Source of the DNA: Phaseolus vulgaris
Taxonomy: Eukaryota > Streptophyta > Magnoliopsida > Fabales > Fabaceae
Reading direction: 5' to 3'
Assembly (NCBI RefSeq): GCF_000499845.2
Contig: NC_023754.2
Location: 25,082,611 to 25,146,610, forward strand
DNA length: 64,000 nucleotides
Positions 35,466 to 47,783 of this stretch are shown piece after piece; within the stretch, counting starts at the first letter, position 1, and each line of letters begins with the position of its first letter. Made by a program: the position numbers and the translations under genes. The notes below the pieces were generated by a model. That model searched no databases. It worked only from the letters and a program-made list of their open reading frames with translations, and was not told where the DNA came from.

Positions 35466-38400
35466 TGTAAAACTTGAGTTTTATCGTCTAGCTGGTTTGA
35501 GACTGAGGAGCTGTATACTTCTTACGATAATACACCGGTATATATGATCGGATTATGGAAAAATGCTCCGAATAAAGTCAGTTTTGTATTGTTATTTAGT
35601 GTAGATGGTCAGAAATGGATACTTAAGAAATTCAATTATTACCTGATCAATTGTTTTCAAAATTTATGACATCTCTCTATTTGATCGGAATCCTTAAATA
35701 TTGGTTCCCGGTTAGTTAGGAAAAATATCTAGCTAGTAAAATGGTAACTTGATTATGTAATTATAAGATTAGCGGAGGAGCTTTTTATATAAATAAGCTA
35801 TGAATTATTAAAACAACATACACTCGAATGCTTTTAGTTTAGTCCCAAGATATTAGAATAGAACATTATTAAATCAGCGTTATAAGTTATAACACATTTG
35901 AAATCTGAGCATTTGGGATGAGACTTCCATGCTTTAGAGATAGAGAGAAGAAAATGAGTGTGTAGAAACTGTCGTCATAATGTGTTGTAAGAGTACCAGT
36001 ATTGATTTTTATAATCAGTTGTCAGAGAAATTTGACATCTAAAAATATAATTTCTGTTGGCAGGGTGGATTTGATATGATCTGCAGTGGGAGGGACAAGA
36101 TTGAAACTCCAGAGCAGGTAGTTTTATGTTGCTACATGTTTAGTTTTCAATCAATTCATCACAGTACTTACATATCTTCTTTTAAGTCTAAAGAGTAATT
36201 CAGTTTACTTACATCACATGATACAGTTTAAACAAGCCGAAGAAACAGCTAAGAAGCTAGACTTGGATGGGCTCGTTGTTATTGGTGGTGATGACTCAAA
36301 CACCAACGCATGCCTCCTTGCTGAGAACTTCAGGTATGTCTTGGCTGGTATAAATTATAATGTTTCCTTGGATGTTTTTATATAGAATAATGATTTCTCG
36401 TTGGTTTTTTATTTACATTTCAAGGTCCTTGTCCTTTAATCAGTATATTTTATTACATAGTTTAGTTGATGATAATAGTATATACATTCGAAGAAGACAT
36501 TTAAATTATGAATGTGTACAATGTTTCCGATTGTTCAATGCTTTAACATGGATCCATGCAGGAGCAAAAATTTGAAAACACATGTAATTGGATGCCCTAA
36601 AACCATTGATGGTGATTTGAAATGCAAAGAAGTTCCCACAAGTTTTGGGTTTGACACTGCTTGCAAGGTGAATGATGATATGCACTCTATAATTTATAAT
36701 CTTATATGTTTTTGGTCTGTACTCTACATATTTAAATAATACTACAAATGTGTATTTGTCTTAGGCCTTCTTCTGGAGATGGATTTTCTACTTCCATTTT
36801 TTTTTATGATTTCAACTTCCGACAGTATTATGATATTTACAAACTTCTTGAGGTTGACATTATCTTTAATCTGTGTGTTCTCTAACGTACCTTATTTATG
36901 GGTATCCAATAGCGGCCGGATAGCGGTAAATGAGCCCAAGAACTCTCGATAGGATAAACTTCTAAATGACTCTGATGAACTAGTCTTATCTATCTAGTCA
37001 ACGTGGAATCTTCAATATTTCTATACTTGAAATACTTTTAAATATTAATTTAGTAATGCAAATTTCCTAATTGATGAGTGTTATATAATATAGTGATATC
37101 CTTTTATGTATATGGCACATGATTACATGACCTGACTATTTTCCTATTTTTATGTTAATGTAATGCAGATATATTCTGAAATGATTGGAAATGTTATGAT
37201 AGATGCCCGATCAACTGGAAAATATTACCATTGTAAGTAGAAAATTGAGAAACTCTTTAGATCTATATAGCAACTGAATACTGAAGCCTTTGAAAGTTGT
37301 AGATACTATTCTCTACTGTTTTGATCGCTTCTCTTTTCCTACAAAATATATGGACTGCTTCACTTTTTAAACATTTTGCACTTTGAAACTGTGCTATATA
37401 ATCTGTTCTTATTGTATCATGTGAAGACCTGAATTCATAATTTGAATTCTCGTTTTAGATTGATACGGCTAAAAAGATATCTAACTCGTTTCGCAATGTC
37501 TAAATGTATCTAAATGAAACACATGCTATCTCCTTTTATAAGAAATTAATCATAACATTTGTCATTCTCTTCACCACTTTTATTAAGCATAGGCCAAAAC
37601 ATTGACATGAAAGATGATTATATCTATTCTTTTTGCCACCACTTTGTTTATATGGTATCCCACATTTTACCCGAGTGAGAAATGTCTAGTTCATTCAGTC
37701 ATTCATTATTCTTGTATATAACGATTGCTGATTTTTGTGGTTCTGACTTGTTATTCGCTTAAATGGTTAAATTATATGAAAACGTTTTTGTGCTGTTGAA
37801 GGGTTTAAATAATTTCGTGAAATTTTTATTGAATCATTGACAATTACAGGAATATCATCAAAGCCTTCATAATCAGATTTGATAAAAAGAAAGTTCTATA
37901 CTTTGTTGAGATTCTTTGTTTAATACCTAAGTAAAATGTGATGTTCCTTTAGAAGTTGATGCTTCAATTTATATGGCATATAACAGGCATCATACTTTCA
38001 CCAGCCAACAACTCTCTCCCTTTATATCTATCGATCATAAATGTGTGTGATTTCATTATTGAATAGATTTCATACAATAAAACATGCTATTATCTGTCTG
38101 CAGTTGTGCGGCTTATGGGGCGTGCGGCTTCACACATTACGCTGGAATGTGCTTTACAAACTCATCCAAACATTACAATTATTGGAGAAGAGGTTCGTCA
38201 TATATTTGATCATTTTATCTATTGTTCATACATGCTAGGGGTTGATGAAATCAATATAGAAAAGGCTTCCATGTTAATCTTATGGTTAGAGTTTGCTAAT
38301 GGGAAATCAGCCCTTTATTGGTTAACCCATAAGTACACATTTCAGGTTGCTGCAAAGAAGCTGACGTTGAAAAATGTCACAGACTATATTGTTGATGTCG

Positions 38401-41400
38401 TTTGTAAAAGAGCTGAGATTAGTTACAACTATGGTGTCATTCTTATCCCTGAAGGTCTAATTGATTTCATACCTGAGGTATCTATTGCTTTTCACAAAAG
38501 AGAAAAAATACCTATGTTTCTCTGTGTATTAGAGATTATGTATCAGTGTTGATCATGTACAATCAGTATGAAACACACTTCTGATGATACCTATTTGTTC
38601 TTCATATTCTGCTGTTGGCAGGTCCAGCATCTTATTGGAGAACTAAATGAAATTCTTGCCCATGATATTGTGGATGAGGGTGGATTATGGAAGAAGAAAC
38701 TCAGTGATCAATCGTTGAAGCTTTTTGATTTTTTACCTCAAGCAATTCAAGAACAATTGATGCTTGAAAGAGATCCACATGGAAATGTTCAGGTGCCTAA
38801 TGTTCTGGTGCAATCTTGCTGTGTTTGTTTGTCTCCTCTATGGAATTTGAATCAGCATCAATGTTAATCTTTCTTATATTCCCATATAGGTTGCCAAGAT
38901 AGAAACAGAGAAAATGCTTATTCAAATGGTTGAGACTGAGTTGGAGAAGAGAAGAGAAGAAGGCAAATACAAAGGCCAATTTAGAGGGCAATCCCACTTT
39001 TTCGGGTATTTTATCTAATTTTTGAATTATTCTTGTAAGTAGTAAACTTTAATATATATTGATGTAAACTAAAAACGTTTCCAGGTACGTGTTGTTATTC
39101 CCCTTTACTTGGATTAAAATTTATTTTGGTCATATGTATGTTATGCGTGATCTTTTCAATGACACTATATGTAAGAGTTTGTGGTTACCGGTTCAAATTT
39201 AAAATATGCAGTTACGAAGGGAGATGTGGCTTGCCTACTAATTTTGACGCTACTTATTGCTATGCTCTGGGTTATGGCGCTGGAGCCCTCCTCCATAGTG
39301 GGAAGACTGGACTTATATCATCAGTTTGTGCTTCTTTACATGCCTTATCTTTTGATACCTACTTATCTATCTTAGACTAATTGGTGTTGATAATTGATTG
39401 TCCTTTGAAATTGTGCTGGTTTTGTAATATTGAAGTCACCAACTTAGTTCTTTAACTTGCTTCGACATTTTGATCAGGTTGGGAATTTAAGTGCTCCAGT
39501 AGAAGAATGGACTGTTGGTGGAACTGCACTCACCTTACTGATGGACGTGGAGAGGAGACATGGTCTGCATTTTTATCTGTGACCTTTTGCTATACCCTGA
39601 TTTAGTTTTCGTGCAATATTCTGTTGTGCTGCTGCTGTAATTTGATAGGCCAAAATCTGACTAATGCAGTTATAGTTCTTTATTAAGAAGTTATTAGACA
39701 GTTATTTTTATATTAATATAGGATTGTAGAAATATAGGAGCTGGGCAAAAAATCCAAATTACAAAATCCAATCCATAATTATCCATATTCATATTAGTTT
39801 TAATCCATTTAAATGGATTCATTTCAAATCCAAATCCATATTTTTGGATTTTAAATCCAATCCATTTAAATGGATATGGATTAGATATAAATTGGATACA
39901 TTTTTAGATTATCCAAATTGTATTTTGGGATGGATTTTAAATTGCCCGATCCAAGTTAAGCCAAGACGATCTAGTCGATGTCGAGTCGAGCGGGCTCAGG
40001 CCGTTGGCGAGCTGAGCATTTCCGAGTCAATGTCGAGTCGAGCTGGCCCGAGCCGAGCAAGCCCGGGCTGATGTCGAGCCCCGACCCCCCGCTGATGTCG
40101 ACTCGAACGGGTCAGGCCAATGTCTAGCTGAGCAAGCCCGGGTCGATGTCAAGCCGACTGGGCCCGGGTCGATGTCGAGTCGAACGGGCCCAGGCTGGTG
40201 TTAAGTCAATTGGGCCCGGGCCAATGTCGACCTGAGCAAGCCCTGGTTGATGTCGAGAAGAACAGACCCGAGTCAATGTCGAGTCTCCCGAGCCTGGGCC
40301 GATGTTGAGTCGATTGGACTTGGGCCAATGTCGAGTCGACTGGGCTTGAGCCAATGTTGAGTCTCTTGAGCTCGGTCCGATGTCAAGTCGAACGGGCCCA
40401 GGTCGATGTCAAGTAGATTGTGCTCTGGCTGGGCCCGAACTGATGTCGAGTCTCCCGGGTCTGGGCCAATGTCGAGCCAAACCAGCCCGAGCCAATGTCG
40501 AGTCTTCTGAGCCCGGGTCAATGTCCAGTCGATTGGGCTTGGGCCAATGTCCAGTCTCCCGGGCTTGGGTCGATGTCAAGCCGAACGGACCCGAGTCGAT
40601 AACGTGTGTAGCGAGTCGATGTCAAGTCTCCCTGGCCTAGGCCAATGTCCAGTCTCCCGGGCCCAATGTCGAGCCGAGCCGAGCCGGCCCGATCCAATGT
40701 TGAGTCTCCCGAGCCCGGGTCGATGTCGAGCCGAACGGGCTGATGTCGAGTCGAACGTGCCCGTGCCGATGTCAAGTCGAGCAGGCCCAACCCAATGTCG
40801 AGACGTCCAGGCCCAAATCGATGTCAAGTCGTTCGGGCTCGAGCCGATGTCGAGTGAAGCGGGCCCAGGTCGATGTTGAGTCGAGCTGGCCCGGGCCGAT
40901 GTCGAGTCGTCTGGGCTCAGACCCATGTTAAATGGTCCAGGTCCGGACCGATGTCGAGTCGATTGGTCCCGGACTGATGTCAAGCTGAGTGGACCCGGAC
41001 CGATGTCGAGTCGAACGAGCTCAGGCTGATGTTGAATCATCCAAGCACGGGCCATTATCGAGTCGTCTGGGCCCGGGGCTGATGATGAGTGGTGGCTAGT
41101 ATATACTTGTAAAAGGGAATTACGTTGTCAGTTGCTATTCCCCATGTTTTGAAAGCAGTGGACTTTTGTTAAACCTTATGATTTTACTCAAATGTGGCCT
41201 AAAAATCAGATTATTTCTATATTTATTCATAATTCGGTGTATTTTTTCTTGAGTTCAAAATAGTTAAATCAAAGTGTGCTTTAGTTCGAAGTATTCTTCC
41301 CCTGCATATTTTTGACTCATATTGCCAAGGTTATATAAATCATAAAAGTTTGTATACACTGCATTTATGTGACTGCTTTGTTCAACTGTTTACGAATGTG

Positions 41401-42029
41401 TAATTTTCTTTGCAGGTAAATTCAAGCCTGTGATCAAGAAGGCAATGGTGGAGCTTGAAGGTATATTTATATTCATAAAAACATTCTTTGTTGGGCTCAA
41501 TAGTCCACAAACGTGGTATGCGAACTACATTTTTACCCATGTTGAGCCAGAAAAATTAAATGAAAGAAGGGAGGGTGAAATATTTTATTTCATATGTTCA
41601 AATGTGGTCCAAAAGACATTATGAAAAACAGTATGGAATATTAAATACTATAACGCTTGCAGCTTTAAGCTTCTGATATTTCTTGTTGGATCACTCAGGA
41701 GCACCCTTCAAAATGTTTGCCTCCTTGCGGGATGAATGGGCCTTGAAGAATTGCTACGTCAGCCCAGGTATGCTATATGTGACTAATGTTTCGCCTATTG
41801 TTTCTGCTAGCTTCACCCAGTCTTGTTTTTTTGCTTTGTGAATATTGGTATTCAAGTTGACTAGAAAAATGTTATCGGTTTAAATCAACTTTTTTTGCTT
41901 CTCTGCAACATAATTAGTTTAATGCTCATGATAATGATGATTTTCCTTGTAGGTCCAATTCAATTCTCTGGCCCAGGATCTGATGCAACTAATCACACTC
42001 TACTCTTGGAGCTTGAATCACAAGCTTAG
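33768..42029 (+). CDS. Pyrophosphate--fructose 6-phosphate 1-phosphotransferase subunit beta
   Basis: Sixteen coding exons join to 561 aa: 33768-33942, 34011-34172, 34289-34410, 36064-36117, 36227-36333, 36562-36667, 37169-37232, 38104-38192, 38346-38477, 38622-38792, 38890-39005, 39212-39323, 39478-39562, 41416-41460, 41699-41767, 41953-42029. All introns are GT-AG and all phases agree. The protein interconverts fructose 6-phosphate + PPi and fructose 1,6-bisphosphate + Pi in cytosolic glycolysis/gluconeogenesis and pairs with a regulatory alpha subunit. Visible motifs are [11 protein letters not shown] (97-106), the PPi-type GGDDSN (191-196), catalytic PKTIDGD (219-225), MGR (268-270) and IPEG (327-330). 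GGDD and the intact PKTIDGD identify the catalytic beta chain. Length is close to the usual ~565 aa. Intron 3 (1.65 kb) carries degenerate repeats, and intron 13 (1.85 kb) carries a GC-rich minisatellite. Confidence 0.97.
35110..35560. repeat. Degenerate ~110-bp tandem repeat in PFP-beta intron 3
   Basis: About four imperfect copies share the order: ATAGTAATAAAC/ACGATAATAAAT, then TTTAAAATTTGAGT, then TCGGTTCGAGACTGAG, then TGTGTATATCCTCATACG. They lie near 35195, 35309, 35409 and 35520. The third copy contains an AT microsatellite. It is probably a decayed satellite or transposon tail. Confidence 0.55.
35427..35462. repeat. (AT)18 microsatellite in PFP-beta intron 3
   Basis: An uninterrupted AT dinucleotide run of 36 bp. 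Confidence 0.95.
39741..39949. mobile_element. Possible small hAT-like inverted-repeat element in intron 13
   Basis: The left end, CTGGGCAAAAAATCCAAAT, has an imperfect inverted counterpart, ATTTTAAATTGCCCGA, at about 39934-39949. The interior is full of TCCATTTAAATGGA and ATCCAAAT/ATTTGGAT palindromes typical of hAT subterminal regions. No target duplication is visible. It directly abuts the minisatellite, so both may belong to one longer, truncated element. Confidence 0.35.
39966..41094. repeat. GC-rich 26-bp minisatellite in PFP-beta intron 13
   Basis: About 43 degenerate head-to-tail units of 26 bp. Each has a GGGCCCGGGCC half followed by GATGTCGAGTCGA and two or three variable bases (AAC, ATT, TCCC or GCT). 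The array is GC- and CpG-rich in a very AT-rich locus and fills about 60% of the 1,853-bp intron. Some units are shortened or fused (for example at 40080 and 40610). Because stops are rare in the unit, open frames of up to 159 codons appear on both strands; they are not genes. Confidence 0.92.
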
Positions 42030-43525
42030 ACATAATATGAGGTCCTTGTTTTGACGTTGGCAATTTATATTGTTTTTTTGGGTTCTTTTAATAAAATATT
42101 TTGAGACTAGCTAGGGTTTGAGTTTACTTTTGAAACTCACCACCTAATGAATGGTTCGTGTTAGTTGATGAGCTTTGATTGTTCATCTCTCAAGTTGCTT
42201 TCAACATGGGCAATTTATTTTCACAACCATCCTGACCTTGCCTGATTTTGGTCATTGAGTTAATAATAATAATAATAACAAAAGAAATCTTATCTAATTG
42301 GATGCACTTATTCTAGTAAAACTAAATTCTCAAAAATACTACTTATTATGAAATCTTAAATGTTCTTTACCTAATCTGTTATTCTAGTGTTTTTAGTAGT
42401 CTTTGCATGTGTTCATCAACATCCCTTGTCATTTCACTTTGTTTTTTTATTGTGTCCATACCTCAGTTAAATATTCTCATTTTTTCTTACTGTTTTGTAA
42501 AATTTTAATATTCTCGATTATAGCAGTATAATCAAGTTCAGTCCGACAATTGCAAATAATTTGACATTTTTGGCATTTTAATTAATCGTTCATCATGCAT
42601 ATTATTTTACATCCTTATTGTATATTTTTTTAACATTTTGTAACATTTTCTATTAAAGGGGAAATTCTTTTTTCAAAGTCTATTTCCAAAATTCAAGTTT
42701 AGAACTATTTTTTTCTCTTTAGTAAAACTACGTGTTTTGCAAGAATAGTACACGAGCAAGAAGCATTCAATAAATAAACCAAACTGTTACTGAAACTACC
42801 TTTGAAAATATCTTCGGTTGTCTAGTCCATTGTCGGTTCAGTTAAGTGAGTGGTAACATGATATTATGTTTAACCTTAAACTTTCCACTTTTTAGAAAAG
42901 TCAAGAAGGAATCATTTTCATTATTGAATCTCACAAATATATTGTTTAGATAAAATAATTTAAATTTTTTGTTTAAAAGGAATATTTCAATTTCTATTAA
43001 ATACAGAAATTATGACTGAATAATATTAGTAACCATCAATTCAAAAACTGTCTCTACAGGTATATATAAAAAAAATTAAATATGTTTGGCATCAATATTC
43101 AACTGAAATAATATTAATCTTAACAATATCAACTAAAAAAATAAACTTTAATAAAAAAATTAAAGTTACCTTGGATGGTAAAATAGTTTTATTAACGTCA
43201 ATTAAAAAAAACTGATTAGTATGGACCAAAAACAATCATAAGTCGAAAAAACCTTATTCACATTAGTTGGAAAAAAAATAATCCTAAGCTTCCTTGTTAT
43301 TCATATTGATTAAAAATCAATCTCCTATTATCGAATTCTAACCATTAACAATAAAATAGTTTAATTTGGTAAATAAAGTGAACCTGGGTTTAGTTAGATA
43401 ATTTTTAAATATAATATTTAAGAAAAAAACTCGAATATATGTGCTTTGATATTATGGTATTTTTTCTTAATATATCCTGTGTGCTATATATGTTTTTATT
43501 CCTGTTACGATCGTCACCCAAACAG

Positions 43526-43546
43526 ATGATGATGATGATGATGATG
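43526..43546. repeat. (GAT)n microsatellite
   Basis: A short ATG/GAT trinucleotide run. Confidence 0.85.
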
Positions 43547-44139
43547 CACGTAATATGTTCAAGACAATTACAGTGATTAACTTAATTGTTGCATTCTACA
43601 CATTATAGATATATCAAATTTTATCTTCTATTATACAATTTTATAAATCCAATTGTTTGAATATATATATATTATTTAAGGTAAGTTATCTTGTGAAATT
43701 TTACATATAAGTTTTTATCATAAAAAAAATATTTCACTTACAGATAAAACAATAAACATGGATATTTTTTCCTATTATATTATTAAGTATATACAGGGAA
43801 GTGAAAACAACAAAAGAGAAGTATAAATTATGAAAAGATAACTAATATGAAAGATCGGAGATACATTAAGAAACTGCATAATATTTTAATAAATATTATA
43901 AAATTGACAAGTTTAATGAATATGTATGGTGGATCTAAAAGATTTTACAGTGTCAATTACAAAACTGTTTTTGTTTGAGTTCGATTTGTAATTAGACCAT
44001 AATGTAAACAAATATATACTATCAATGCATACACTTGTTATTTAATAATACTTTCTTGGTTCTATAACACGTATATTGTTAAAAGAAATCTGAACTTCTA
44101 AATAATAAGGTTTTTTATAATATTTGTCTTTTAATGTAA

Positions 44140-44194
<55 letters not shown>
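44140..44194. repeat. (ATT)18 microsatellite
   Basis: An uninterrupted ATT run of about 55 bp. It gives a spurious Leu-rich open frame on the plus strand (44124-44357). Confidence 0.95.
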
Positions 44195-44471
44195 TTCATT
44201 TATATTCACAAGAATATGTTCTAGAATATTGTTGTACCGCGTTAATTTTTATCAGAAAAAAATACTAATAACAGGGTTAACTTTGCAAAAATGTTATATC
44301 ATTCCATCAATTTACTACCTTTTCTTTGTCTGTATAAAACAAAACACTGTAATTTAATGTCATCTTAAAAAAAAAAAAGTAAGTGCATTTTTTAAAACAT
44401 CCTTTCCGATGTTCGATAAGGGTCGGTGACATAGGCGTAACAAACACTTGTTATGATAGATTTTAAATGAT

Positions 44472-44608
44472 TCTAATACCATATTAAAAAATGAACCTTA
44501 AACTTAACTCAATCTTATAAAACCAACTCATGGAATAAGGTTTGCACTCACTTATATACAATGAAATATTTTTATCACAGTCGATGTGAGATCTACGTCA
44601 TTAACAAT
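44472..44608 (+). repeat. Dispersed repeat, copy 1
   Basis: Contains ATACCATATTAAAAAATGAA, TATAAAACCAACTCATGGAA, TTTGCACTCACTTATATACA and CGATGTGAGATCTACGTCA in order. The same order occurs at 46428-46560 and, inverted, at 46650-46774. It is an unclassified dispersed element without visible coding sequence. Confidence 0.7.
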
Positions 44609-45029
44609 ATTCATGTTAAGTGTATAATAAGGTGGGTAGAAGAAAATCCGTTTCTGAAATAAAATGAAAAAAAGTATTTTTAGGTTACTTAATTTTGTTC
44701 AAGTTAGATATCATTATTTTGTAGGGTTTAAAGTAAGACTCGAATTTGAGAGTAATTAAGGTAAAAATTAACCATTTTACATGCAAACATAGTTACCTCA
44801 GGGAAAAATCGCAAAAAAATCTTGATAAAATAAAAGTCATGTCTTCTGATTTTCATAATGCAGGGTTCATCAGAAGTTGTGTCTGCCATAAAATTCTGAA
44901 CTAAAATATTCTACATTGATGAGTGGAGATGAGAACAAGTGGCATGGTATAGAAGGTTACATGAAAGATATGAAGATGGGAATCATAAGATTCAACGAAT
45001 TATGATGGGATTATGAAAGATTGGTTTCT

Positions 45030-46080
45030 ACTTTTTGGGGTGACTACACAGACACAGACCCAGCAGAGATAGTAAGACGTTGACGATCAAACGTGGTGGG
45101 CTTGGAGTTGGGTCAAGGGGAAGGGTTCTTTTGTTGCTGGCTGTGTCTGTGACAAATCAATTGACACTTTATGATTTTGGTTCCTAGTCAAATATTTAAA
45201 TGCACATAAAAAAACCATCTCTCGCTATCCCTTCATCACACACATTCATCCATGCAGATACAGCCAGAGAAAATGCTGATTCAGCACCACCACTAATTGT
45301 TAAGCATGTATTAAGTTAAACAACTTGAAAGTTTTTTGACTCATAAATGTGTAGTGGACTTGTTGAACCGAGCACATGACTTATTTTATGTCTCACCAAC
45401 ATGGGGTTGGGTTGGGTCCATGACACTAAGCTTCTGGGGGGGTATGGTGTGTGACTGCATGTCCTATGTCATCACTAATTGAGGTGATTTGGAAGGTAAT
45501 AAGATAAGCACAAGCATTCAATTCTTCTTGATGCTTTCTGCTTCACTTGTTATCTTTAGCACTGAATTGGTATCTTTATCAGTGATGTGTTGCTCCATTG
45601 ACTGAGTAAGTTACTCTTGGTTTGAATGTGTGAAACTGAAAATTACACAGCATGCCATGGTTTATCTTTTGGTCTTGATGGGTGCCTCTGTGTGCAAACC
45701 TTGTTCTTTCACATGCCATGCTTATTTATATGTGCTTTTTGGACTGTTCCACTTACCATGTTATGGAACATCACCTGACAACTTTGATGTGTAATCGATC
45801 TCTACCTCCTCCTCTGGAGAACTTTTGATGTTCCTGTCATGGCTCAAGTTTTTCAAGATTGTGCATAAAAACCAAATTTCAAAGTAAACGAGAAAGGATG
45901 GATCCATGCAAGTTTACTGTGTTTTTGTTTTGAAATTTGGTGGTTCTTGATTTGTTTGTATTGATGCTTTTTTGTTGTGGACTGATTATGTATCTTGGAA
46001 TTGTGGCAGTCTCGAGTCATTTGACATTTTGAATTATTGGTTCATTTCTACACGCAATTCCCAAATACATGTTTTGATGA
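45030..46080. other. Transcript-like non-coding patch
   Basis: This kilobase is clearly less AT-rich than its flanks. It begins with a TATA-like ATTTAAATGC (about 45195) followed by a pyrimidine-rich, CA-rich leader-like stretch (45220-45300). It then has long GT/TC-rich sequence with no open frame longer than a few dozen codons. It could be a long non-coding RNA, an exon-rich remnant or a conserved regulatory block. I checked by eye for common plant microRNA sequences and found none. Confidence 0.25.
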
Positions 46081-46427
46081 TGGTCTTCACAAGTCCAAAA
46101 CAGAGGTAACAAGACAACCTAAATCAAATCCAATTATATCAACAAACTGCCAAAACCTATCAAGTAAACTAACTTAATTACTCTGAAAAATTCGTTCTTG
46201 CCAAAGCATATCCTCAATAATTGCTTAAGTTAATGTTGGTGAAGAAATTATGACCGCATACATAAAAAATATTAAAAAGAAAGTTTCAGATAAAATAAGA
46301 GTGGCATGTTTTTTTTTTTAATCTCTGTTAGATATTTATATTTATTTTTGTAATTCAAGATTTATCACATGTATATCAGAAAAATTTTCTTTTAGAGTAA
46401 ATTTGACAGCTCGTAGGCTCGAGATAA

Positions 46428-46560
46428 CTCTGATACCATATTACGATGAACTTTAAGTCTAACTCAACTCCATATAACCGGCTCATGGAATGAGATTTGC
46501 ACTCACTTATATACAATGAAATGTTATCATCTCGATGTGGGATCTCCAACAAGACTTCTG
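46428..46560 (+). repeat. Dispersed repeat, copy 2
   Basis: CTGATACCATATTACGATGA, AACCGGCTCATGGAATGAG, TTTGCACTCACTTATATACA and CTCGATGTGGGATCTCCAAC follow in the same order as copy 1. This is the best-preserved copy in the window. Confidence 0.75.
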
Positions 46561-46649
46561 ACAATAAAGTTGATTGAACCTCATTAAATTTATTGGTGGA
46601 TGGTAGGAAACACATGAACGAAATACAATGATCTTATAAAATAAACAAC

Positions 46650-46774
46650 ACATGTTAGAGATCACACATTGACTATAAATTATAACATTTTATAGTATAT
46701 AAATGAGTGCAAATCTTATCTTATAAGTCAATTTTATAAGGTTAATTTAAACTTAAAGTCTCTTTTTTATGGTA
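46650..46774 (-). repeat. Dispersed repeat, copy 3, inverted
   Basis: Its reverse complement has ATACCATAAAAAAGAGACTT, AACCTTATAAAATTGACTTA and GATTTGCACTCATTTATATA in the order of copy 2. Copies 2 and 3 face each other about 90 bp apart. Confidence 0.65.
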
Positions 46775-47783
46775 TTAAAATTAAGCTATGGACCATCTTT
46801 TTTGTTTCTCAGTCTTACTCTTTACTCTTTCACCATAATAAGTCAAATCTTATATCACTTTACTAATTCCTCCAATCCATACTATATTAGTTTTTGTTTA
46901 AATAATCATTTACATACATGTTATAAAAACATGTTTAATGTATCTAATTTTTTTTTAATCAACAATAAATTTAATATATCTAAATAAATTATTATTTTAT
47001 GATAATATAATATTTTATTTCAAATTATAGTTATAAATTAATTATTTTTAGTGTTAGGTATCAACCAAACTTTTTATTTTAAAATGAATCAACGTCAGGC
47101 AATGTGTTGTATATGTACATATGCATGCTTCTAAACTAAAAAAGGAAACTATTTCATGAAAATGGACTCCACTCCATTTAATGGTAGCAACAATTTTTCA
47201 TTTTCGACCAAGTAAACCTCTTGTTGGGGTGTTTCTTTTTTTAATTTTAGTTATTAATGCAATGTTTAAAATAAGACAAGTTTCACAAAAATACAGTTTA
47301 AAATGAATTTTAATTTAAAATCAAGAAAAATTATGAATTTGGTCTTTAGTTATAATAAATAATCAGTTACTTTTGTTAATAACTCTCTTTATCCTCATTG
47401 CTACTATTTCCACAATTCTTATTCTCACCATCAACTTTAATTCACTAAATACTTCTATGTGCCTAACAAGATACATTTTTAACATTTTTGTCATTATTAT
47501 TATATCATTTCAAAAATATTAAATTAAAAAATATATATTTTTAAAAGCAACTTTATTTTCATAGGTCCAAATAACAAATATAAGTGTATAAAATTAAATT
47601 TTGAACAATTATTTATTATTAATATTTTTATCATCAATAAATTTATTTTAATTACTTTATTTTTTAAATATTCAAATAAAATTTACTGATAATAATTATT
47701 ATATTTGGTTTTTTTTCATTTCCAATAATTAGTGATGGTTTCAAATTATTTATGTTGAGTGTTGAAACATTGGTGTATCAGAG

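Noticed and set aside
39844..41055. Overlapping open frames on both strands (for example 40576-41055 minus, 40547-40879 plus) rich in Arg, Ser, Gly, Pro and Asp
   Set aside because: They are translations of the 26-bp minisatellite, whose unit lacks stops in most frames. The unit is not a multiple of three, frames change with indels, and the array lies wholly inside a PFP-beta intron.
44124..44357. 77-codon Leu-rich frame
   Set aside because: It is created by the ATT microsatellite at 44140-44194.
45030..46080. A known plant microRNA precursor
   Set aside because: I compared by eye with common families (miR156, 159, 160, 164-172, 319, 390-399, 408, 482, 2118) and saw no mature sequence. Short inverted matches such as GCATGCCATGG/CATGCCATGC are too short to call.
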